Source: CAZIWX01 sp964543125 (GTDB lineage: Bacteria > Fidelibacterota > UBA8477). From it: DNA of 7,173 nt. This document shows positions 1-4,626 of the stretch, in pieces. The DNA lies in assembly GCA_964543125.1 (NCBI GenBank), contig CAZIWX010000122.1:1-7173 (forward strand). The letters are read 5' to 3'. The notes beneath the pieces were generated by a model. That model worked only from the letters and a program-made list of their open reading frames with translations. It searched no databases and was not told the origin of the DNA. Both the position numbers and the translations under genes were made by a program. Positions within the stretch are counted from its first letter, which is position 1. The number at the start of each line of letters is the position of its first letter.

Positions 1-33
1 ACCTGTAGCCGGTGTCGTTAGTTGTTTAAACAT
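1..33 (-). CDS. start of an unidentified gene, cut by the left window edge
   Basis: An ATG (33..31) opens a frame that stays open to the window edge and encodes MFKQLTTPATG, 11 residues. It lies 23 bases after the stop of the FmdB-family gene in the same direction. It is preceded by AAAGGGG (47..41) with a 7-base spacer, and a second AAAGGA directly abuts the ATG. The strong ribosome binding site, short spacing and shared orientation support a real downstream gene in the same operon. Eleven residues are too few to recognise a family, and I do not assign a function. Confidence 0.55.
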   Translation of the reverse strand, partial: MFKQLTTPATG

Positions 34-40
34 TCCTTTA

Positions 41-47
41 CCCCTTT
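41..47 (-). promoter_or_regulatory. ribosome binding site of the left-edge partial gene
   Basis: On the minus strand this reads AAAGGGG, seven bases before the ATG at 33..31. It sits in the 23-base gap after the FmdB-family stop codon. Its position is the main reason for calling a gene that shows only 11 codons in this window. Confidence 0.5.
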
Positions 48-56
48 AAATTTTAG

Positions 57-383
57 CTATGATTTACTATTACCATTAGTTTTTGTTTTTTCTGGTTTTG
101 CTGCTTTATCCGCTGTCGCCGCCGCGCCGGAATCCGATTTACTTTTCGATTTTGGAGCACTAACAGCGGCAGTATTCTTCCTGGCATAATCCGTAATATA
201 AAAACCTGAACCCTTAAAAATCAGTCCGGTCCCCCCTGTTACCAGACGCTTTAACTCTCCATGCCCCCATTGTTCTTCCTCGCAAATCGAAACGGGACAC
301 TCCTTCATGGGTTCATCAGTCATCCTTTGGAAATAATCAAAATGTTTTCCACACTTATGACATTCATACTCATAGGTGGGCAT
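57..383 (-). CDS. FmdB-family zinc-ribbon protein
   Basis: A 108-residue protein of the FmdB/CxxC_CxxC_SSSS putative regulatory family. These are small cytoplasmic proteins with an N-terminal zinc ribbon; the molecular role is poorly defined and the 'regulatory' name is historical. Seen directly: the typical MPTYEYEC opening, a first knuckle C8-x2-C11, a second cysteine pair C29-x4-C34, and the family signature TGLIFKGSGFYITDY (about residues 52-66). The usual second knuckle is CPxC; here it is expanded to CPVSIC and followed by an acidic/Gly/His insert (EEEQWGHG). After about residue 70 the protein becomes a Lys/Ala/Ser/Thr low-complexity tail, as is common in the family. The start is fixed by the conserved MPTYEY and by AGAGGAG ten bases upstream. 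It is the last complete gene of the operon here, 52 bases after pta. The family call is secure; the function is unknown. Confidence 0.9.
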   Translation of the reverse strand: MPTYEYECHKCGKHFDYFQRMTDEPMKECPVSICEEEQWGHGELKRLVTGGTGLIFKGSGFYITDYARKNTAAVSAPKSKSKSDSGAAATADKAAKPEKTKTNGNSKS

Positions 384-393
384 AGTTTCTCGA

Positions 394-400
394 CTCCTCT
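394..400 (-). promoter_or_regulatory. ribosome binding site of the FmdB-family gene
   Basis: The minus strand reads AGAGGAG, with a 10-base spacer to the ATG at 383. It lies in the 52-base pta-fmdB gap, the largest intergenic gap in the window. I see no stem-loop followed by a T-run there, so read-through from pta is expected. Confidence 0.6.
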
Positions 401-435
401 AACTCTGTCAGTTTTATTAAACATTAGGCATCAGA

Positions 436-1419
436 TCATGTACCTGCTTGAATACACGCAACCGCGGCAACATTTACAATATCCGCTGCACTACAGCCAC
501 GCGACAAGTCATGCATCGGTTTTGCCAGTCCCTGCACAAAAGGTCCCAAAGCCTCAAATCCGCCAAGGCGCTGGGTTAATTTATATCCGATATTGCCGGA
601 ATTCAGATCCGGAAATATTAAAACATTACTCTGCCCGGCAATGGCACTGCCAGGCGCTTTTTTTTTGCCAATAGCCGGTATAATGGCGGCATCTAATTGC
701 AGTTCGCCATCGATGGCGAGTCCCGGCGCCTTTTGGTGCACCAGTGCCAGGGCCGCAAGAACTTTATCCACATCCGGATGAATGGCACTGCCCTTGGTTG
801 AAAAACTCAGCATGGCAACCCGGGGTGAGCGATTGACGATTTTTCCAAACGATTCAGCCGTTGCTATGGCAATATCGGCTAATTGCTCGGCTGAGGGTTG
901 CGGAATGATAGCGCAATCGCCAAATCCAAAAATATGGTTATTATCCGGGCTGACCATGATGAAGGAGCTGGAAACTGTTTTTATTCCTGCTTTGGCGCCA
1001 ATATTCAGAATCGCCGCCCGGATGACATGTGAAGTGGCGTGGGCTGCACCGGTTACACAACCATCCGCCAGCCCATGGCGAACCATTAACGACCCGAAAT
1101 AGACGGGATCCTTGGCCAATTCAAGCGCTTCGGAACGTTTGATGCCCTTGGATTGGCGGCGTTGGAAAAAATCCTCGGCCCAAGACTCATAATAGTCATT
1201 TTCGGGGGGGGTGATAATTGACAGGCCATCCAGTGAAACACCGGCATCGTTGGCGGTTTGCCCGACTTCGTACTTTCCGCCGAGAACCGTTACGCTGCAA
1301 ATTTGTTTGTCAAGTAATTCGCGTGCGGCTAACAGTGTTCGGGGATCATTACCCTCTGGTAAAACAATGTGTTGGCTGAGTTGGGCGGCTCGTGATTGGA
1401 GTTCCTGAATCAAATTCAT
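436..1419 (-). CDS. pta: phosphate acetyltransferase (phosphotransacetylase)
   Basis: Cytoplasmic enzyme that interconverts acetyl-CoA plus phosphate and acetyl phosphate plus CoA (EC 2.3.1.8), normally paired with acetate kinase. Its 327 residues match the short single-domain Pta class, which lacks the DRTGG/AAA N-terminal extension of E. coli Pta. Seen: an N-terminal VLPEGNDPRTLLAA stretch, FSTKGSA (206-212), DGELQ (237-241), the signature FPDLNSGNIGY near residue 270, and GLAKPMHDLSRGCSAADIV near the end. In the last segment S306, R307 and D313 line up with the catalytic Ser309/Arg310/Asp316 of the Methanosarcina thermophila enzyme. Phosphate butyryltransferase is the main alternative, but these motifs favour Pta. 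The ATG is 2 bases after the coaD stop, with only a weak purine-rich site, which suggests translational coupling. Codons 252-254 are three consecutive AAA (A9 run). No ackA is visible nearby. Confidence 0.93.
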   Translation of the reverse strand: MNLIQELQSRAAQLSQHIVLPEGNDPRTLLAARELLDKQICSVTVLGGKYEVGQTANDAGVSLDGLSIITPPENDYYESWAEDFFQRRQSKGIKRSEALELAKDPVYFGSLMVRHGLADGCVTGAAHATSHVIRAAILNIGAKAGIKTVSSSFIMVSPDNNHIFGFGDCAIIPQPSAEQLADIAIATAESFGKIVNRSPRVAMLSFSTKGSAIHPDVDKVLAALALVHQKAPGLAIDGELQLDAAIIPAIGKKKAPGSAIAGQSNVLIFPDLNSGNIGYKLTQRLGGFEALGPFVQGLAKPMHDLSRGCSAADIVNVAAVACIQAGT

Positions 1420-1421
1420 GC

Positions 1422-1904
1422 TTATTTTCCGAACTTCTCTCTCAATTTTTTAACTACATAGGGTGATACAAACGGAGAAACATCACCACCATAACTGGCG
1501 ACTTCGCGTACAACTGTTGAATTCAAATGGGTGTACGCTTCGTGAGGCATGAGAAATACCTGCACCATGTCCGGGTACAAAGTCCGATTCACCAGCGCCA
1601 TTTGGAACTCATATTCAAAATCAGACAAAGCCCGCAGGCCACGGATCATGGCGCCGACCTTTGTTCTGGCCGCATAATCCACGATCAAGCCGTCGAAACT
1701 ATCTACGCTGACCGACGGTATATGTTTTACTGAATTTCTGATCATATCCATACGTTCTTCGACGGTGAACAACGGGCTTTTCCCAATATTCCGGGCTACC
1801 GTCACAAATACTTCATCGAACAATTGTGCCGCTCGCTCGATGATATCGATATGCCCCAGTGTAATGGGATCGAAAGTTCCGGGATAGATGGCTTTTTTCT
1901 CCAT
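1422..1904 (-). CDS. coaD: phosphopantetheine adenylyltransferase
   Basis: Catalyses the penultimate step of coenzyme A synthesis: 4'-phosphopantetheine plus ATP gives dephospho-CoA plus pyrophosphate (EC 2.7.7.3), in the cytoplasm. The 160-residue length is standard for this nucleotidyltransferase-fold family. Seen: the N-terminal YPGTFDPITLGHID with the T/HxGH motif (T15, H18), K42, and RGLRALSDFEYE with R88 and R91. The C-terminal nucleotide-binding segment NSTVVREV carries S129/T130. These residues sit at the same numbers as in the E. coli enzyme. An in-frame TTG at 1910 would add two residues and overlap the rsmD stop. I chose the ATG at 1904 because AGAAGG (1916..1911) is spaced six bases from it and zero from the TTG, and because MEKKAIYPGTFDP matches normal family N-termini. 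It directly follows rsmD, a widespread pairing. Confidence 0.95.
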   Translation of the reverse strand: MEKKAIYPGTFDPITLGHIDIIERAAQLFDEVFVTVARNIGKSPLFTVEERMDMIRNSVKHIPSVSVDSFDGLIVDYAARTKVGAMIRGLRALSDFEYEFQMALVNRTLYPDMVQVFLMPHEAYTHLNSTVVREVASYGGDVSPFVSPYVVKKLREKFGK

Positions 1905-1906
1905 GG

Positions 1907-2452
1907 TCAACCTTCTCTCTGTCCGTAAAAATGAAGGGCTGTATCCCCCATTCGCTTCGCTTTGTATAATTGCAAATCCGCTGCCAACGGCATTTCAAAA
2001 GCCAGCCGGTTAGCAAGTTCGTAGACTAAAAGCCCTTCCGGATTTAATCGACCGCGTAGGGTGCACCATTGATTCCCGGTTAATTGAAAGTCATATGGCG
2101 GATCTATGAGGATCAGATCAAATTTTTCGGTATGGTGACTAAAGTACTGACTAATTGTAATGGAATATCCGGCATAATCATAGTTACCGGGATGTTGCTT
2201 TAGCCAGGTTTTCTGCATCTGGATATATGTGAATTGTTGATCTACTGAAGTAAGGGAACCCGCCCCCCGGGACAACGCTTCCAAACCCAGACTACCACAA
2301 CCGCTGAAAAGATCCAGAACGGTCATTCCACTAACATCTCGCAAAGTGTCATACAGCACGGTGCGGGTACGACTGGCGGTAGGCCGTACGGGACCGTGCT
2401 TAAGAATTGGCAGTGGATGCCCTTTCCATTTTCCTGCGATTATTCTGCTCAT
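1907..2452 (-). CDS. rsmD: 16S rRNA (guanine(966)-N(2))-methyltransferase RsmD
   Basis: SAM-dependent methyltransferase that modifies G966 of 16S rRNA in the assembling 30S subunit. Its 181 residues are typical for RsmD. Seen: the N-terminal RIIAGKWKG, the RPTASRTR segment (23-30), the SAM-binding motif I VLDLFSGCGSLGLEALSRGA (45-64), an acidic VDQQ after the second strand (about 70-73), and catalytic motif IV DPPY (117-120). The C-terminal LLVYEL strand is also present. One departure from the family: the segment usually reading RPTxDRVRExLF is here RPTASRTRTVLY, so the usual acidic D and E are Ser and Thr. The ATG shares one base with the stop of the upstream membrane-protein gene (TAATG), and no clear ribosome binding site is seen, so initiation is probably coupled. 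coaD starts two bases after its TGA. Confidence 0.92.
   Translation of the reverse strand: MSRIIAGKWKGHPLPILKHGPVRPTASRTRTVLYDTLRDVSGMTVLDLFSGCGSLGLEALSRGAGSLTSVDQQFTYIQMQKTWLKQHPGNYDYAGYSITISQYFSHHTEKFDLILIDPPYDFQLTGNQWCTLRGRLNPEGLLVYELANRLAFEMPLAADLQLYKAKRMGDTALHFYGQREG
1911..1916 (-). promoter_or_regulatory. ribosome binding site that decides the coaD start
   Basis: The minus strand reads AGAAGG inside the last codons of rsmD. It is six bases from the ATG at 1904 but abuts the TTG at 1910, so it supports ATG as the coaD initiation codon. Confidence 0.6.
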
Positions 2453-3666
2453 TATTCATATTCGATCAGCTTAATATTTACGATCAATTCATATTGACCC
2501 AGATTTTGTTGAATCGTCAAATCTTCCAACACGAAGTTCGAACTCAGGTGTGCCCAATTATCCAGTATGCGGCGAATCGCCTTAAGATTCCCCTTAAACA
2601 TGAGTTTAGCAGGATTATTGCGAATGCCTTTTTTCAGATCCACAATAATCTGTGTCAAATTCACGTTATATTCACCCACCAAACCATCCAGAACATGATA
2701 TATGTCACCCGGTTTAGGGATATAATCCATTTGCCGCTGTAAAGCATATTTCAAATCGCCCCCGAGGAATAAACGTTTATTCCTTACGCCGTGCTGTAGA
2801 TTTCCCCGGGTTATTGTCCGGGCTATATCCATAACCGCTGCTTCCAACCTCGGGTTAGTATCGTCGGATTCAAATTTTAAATGGTCATGGTCCATGTACA
2901 ATTGCGTCTGACCTGAACTTGTGTTTAAAAGGCTTATCAGGTCTGCCGCCAAATGAAAAAGAACGCGGTTTGTTATTAGGCGCCAATCTGTTGGAGAATA
3001 TTGTTTTGTATAAGCCGGCTTTGCAGTCTCGGATTCCGGCGGGGCTGGTTTTCCCGATGTTTTGGAAACAACAGTATTCGCCGAGGTTTCCGATGTACCG
3101 AAGCGCTTTGCGTTAGATGAAGTAATCTGGGCATGGTCAGCCCCGGTTTTTGACATTAAATCTGAATTCGCCTCGGCCACCAGCGCTGGGCCGGCAGCCT
3201 GCCGGTTCAATTTACCGGGAACCGGCAGGTATTGTTCAAAAATGGCTTCCGGCAAAACTGAATCAGCCAAAACAACAGTCAGGCTGTCCTGCATTTTTTG
3301 GGCCTGGGCGGAGTCCAGCGTAAATAACCGCATGGGTGTAACCCCTATGGTATCGATGGTATCCACCGGAGCCGGCGTTAAGCTTTCCACTAACCGATTC
3401 AGGGTGCCTTGCTTGTACAAATATCCCAGGATGATGATGACGGCCAACGTTGCCAGAGTGATAACCAATCCACGAGGTGATTGGGACGAATTAGCGGGCA
3501 AATAGGCGGCACTTGGATTAACGATTTGACTCTTTGCCGGTCCAGCGTGCCGGGTTGTCTTTTCCGGCACATCAATTCCGGCTTCCGATTGGATTTTAGG
3601 TGCAACCCGTTCAGGGAATTCACTGGCCGCCAGGATACCTTCATCTTTTAGTAGATCAATTTTCAT
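2452..3666 (-). CDS. single-pass membrane protein, PilN/PilO-like, possible PilN-PilO fusion
   Basis: 404 residues. The N-terminal tip MKIDLLKDEG resembles the INLLP-type tip with which PilN docks on PilM. A hydrophilic cytoplasmic linker (about 11-65) follows, then one membrane span (about 67-85, rich in Ile/Leu/Val), then a Pro/Thr/Ser/Ala-rich periplasmic linker (about 96-225) without cysteine. The C-terminal part holds two compact segments. Residues about 228-300 run helix, strand TQLYMDHDHLKFES, helix, in PilN-like order. Residues about 318-404 have PilO-like helix/strand order: LMFKGNLKAIRRILDNW, VLEDLTIQQ, YELIVNIKLIEY. PilN and PilO are usually separate proteins of about 200 residues, so one polypeptide carrying features of both is unusual. 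The start overlaps the PilM-like gene by 11 bases. Topology and context are fairly firm; the fusion reading is inference. A GspL/GspM-type secretion protein is the main alternative. Confidence 0.6.
   Translation of the reverse strand: MKIDLLKDEGILAASEFPERVAPKIQSEAGIDVPEKTTRHAGPAKSQIVNPSAAYLPANSSQSPRGLVITLATLAVIIILGYLYKQGTLNRLVESLTPAPVDTIDTIGVTPMRLFTLDSAQAQKMQDSLTVVLADSVLPEAIFEQYLPVPGKLNRQAAGPALVAEANSDLMSKTGADHAQITSSNAKRFGTSETSANTVVSKTSGKPAPPESETAKPAYTKQYSPTDWRLITNRVLFHLAADLISLLNTSSGQTQLYMDHDHLKFESDDTNPRLEAAVMDIARTITRGNLQHGVRNKRLFLGGDLKYALQRQMDYIPKPGDIYHVLDGLVGEYNVNLTQIIVDLKKGIRNNPAKLMFKGNLKAIRRILDNWAHLSSNFVLEDLTIQQNLGQYELIVNIKLIEYE
3191..3229. repeat. intragenic inverted repeat, three copies of CCGGCAG/CTGCCGG
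   Basis: CCTGCCGGTT (3198-3207) and AACCGGCAGG (3220-3229) are a perfect 10-base inverted pair with a 12-base loop. A third copy, CCGGCAG (3191-3197), pairs with 3199-3205 across a single base. The set can therefore fold in two mutually exclusive ways. It lies in the low-complexity linker of the PilN/PilO-like gene, where protein constraint is weak. No T-run follows on either strand, so it is not a classical terminator. Confidence 0.5.
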
Positions 3667-4594
3667 CGAAGCGTTCCCGGATCATCCGGCTGATACTGCC
3701 TAAAAGTTCAACATACTGGCTGGCGTTTAAAACTTTAGTATCCCGAAGATGAAAAGCCTGGGTGGGATTAAACAAGGTGATCTCAGGACCTTTCAGCAAC
3801 CGCTCCCACCGATCCAGTTCCAACGGCCGGCCGTATAAAAACGTATGATCGACCGGGCTGGAACGCCGTGGATTTCCTTTGAGTAATCCATGTAAAAAAT
3901 TCACAATCCGTTTCAAATCCGGCCATTCACCACGAACCACATCAATCCCAATTTCACTATTCGCTCCAATCGAGAAATCCGCGGTGGCGATTAATTCGCC
4001 CTGAACGACCAGCAACAGGTGATACTGAATGCCATCACAACCTACCATAAGGATCTGGTCCAGATGGCGCATGTGGCCGGCATAACTCAGCATATCAATG
4101 GCCGCCAATGAATCCAGATCCACCCGGCTCAAGGCAAGTCCCGCCTTATCAAACGCGGTCTGGAAAGTCTGGCGGAATTCCACCGGTATGGCAATCGTGA
4201 AAAAATGGAGAAAATTAGGTTCCTCAACACCATACAGCCGCTGGTGAACCATTTTAAAATTTTCAGGATTGAGATCGAATGCTTCCTGAAACTGCCAGTT
4301 CAGAAGTTTTAAGCGATCCTCCGACGGTAATTCAAAATCTATTTTTTGGTAGCGATGCGGGAACAAATTGGTTTCCACAACCGCAATCGCCTGACGATCC
4401 GGAAAATCAATTTTATTCTTAATTGTCTCAACCATCTCAGTGATTTCATACCGAATATTGGTTCGTAACCAGCGGTTCGGATTAAAATCCACCTGAGTCT
4501 TGAAATTACCCAGTGCTTCGATATAGGGTAATCCCTGATAATCAACAAGCTGTGCGTATCGCACCAGCCCATCACTAAATTGTGCGCCGATCAT
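3656..4594 (-). CDS. divergent PilM-like actin-fold protein
   Basis: 312 residues, no signal peptide or membrane span, so predicted cytoplasmic. Overall order matches PilM, the actin-like ATPase under type IV pilus inner-membrane complexes: a first strand pair (MIGAQFSDGLVRYAQL), AIAVVETNLFPHR, a helix-rich middle with NPENFKMVHQRLYG, the DLDSLAAIDML segment (159-169), a second strand pair (ILMVGCDGIQYHLLLVVQGELIATADFSIG, starting at 181), and a late FLYGR (252-256) followed by ITLFNPTQ. In normal PilM these places carry DIGS-, DIG- and GGG-type nucleotide-binding motifs; here they read AQFSDG, VGCDG and YGR, so the pocket looks degenerate. It is also shorter than the usual roughly 350 residues. 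The next gene encodes a protein with a PilM-docking-like N-terminus and overlaps by 11 bases. The ATG follows an in-frame TGA by three codons, so no longer start is available. The family call rests on fold pattern and context. Confidence 0.6.
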   Translation of the reverse strand: MIGAQFSDGLVRYAQLVDYQGLPYIEALGNFKTQVDFNPNRWLRTNIRYEITEMVETIKNKIDFPDRQAIAVVETNLFPHRYQKIDFELPSEDRLKLLNWQFQEAFDLNPENFKMVHQRLYGVEEPNFLHFFTIAIPVEFRQTFQTAFDKAGLALSRVDLDSLAAIDMLSYAGHMRHLDQILMVGCDGIQYHLLLVVQGELIATADFSIGANSEIGIDVVRGEWPDLKRIVNFLHGLLKGNPRRSSPVDHTFLYGRPLELDRWERLLKGPEITLFNPTQAFHLRDTKVLNASQYVELLGSISRMIRERFDEN

Positions 4595-4612
4595 GGGGAG
4601 GATTCACCCCAC
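4593..4612 (-). promoter_or_regulatory. hairpin covering the start region of the PilM-like gene
   Basis: On the minus strand GTGGGG (4612..4607) can pair with CCCCAT (4598..4593) around an 8-base loop: four G-C pairs, one A-T and one G-T. The stem includes the only good purine-rich site (GGTGGGG) and the first two bases of the ATG. It could limit free initiation or make it depend on ribosomes finishing the upstream gene 32 bases away. The structure is read by eye and no folding energy was computed. Confidence 0.3.
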
Positions 4613-4626
4613 CTGTTTTAGGTTAT

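Noticed and set aside
590..618. Imperfect stem ATATT-CCGGA/TCCGG-AATAT with a 7-base loop
   Set aside because: It falls on the codons of the highly conserved Pta signature SGNIGY and lacks a following T-run, so it is best explained as a by-product of coding constraint rather than a terminator.
261..674. Plus-strand open frame of 137 codons
   Set aside because: It runs across the N-terminal part of the FmdB-family gene, the intergenic gap and the end of pta on the other strand, has no recognisable domain or ribosome binding site, and both minus-strand genes are firmly identified.
1905..1910. TTG at 1910 as the coaD start
   Set aside because: The ribosome binding site abuts it with no spacer, while the ATG at 1904 has a six-base spacer and gives the standard CoaD N-terminus.
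3062..3505. Plus-strand open frame of 147 codons
   Set aside because: It is antisense to the low-complexity linker and membrane span of the PilN/PilO-like gene; its protein has no domain-like pattern, and the biased composition of the real gene explains the lack of stops.
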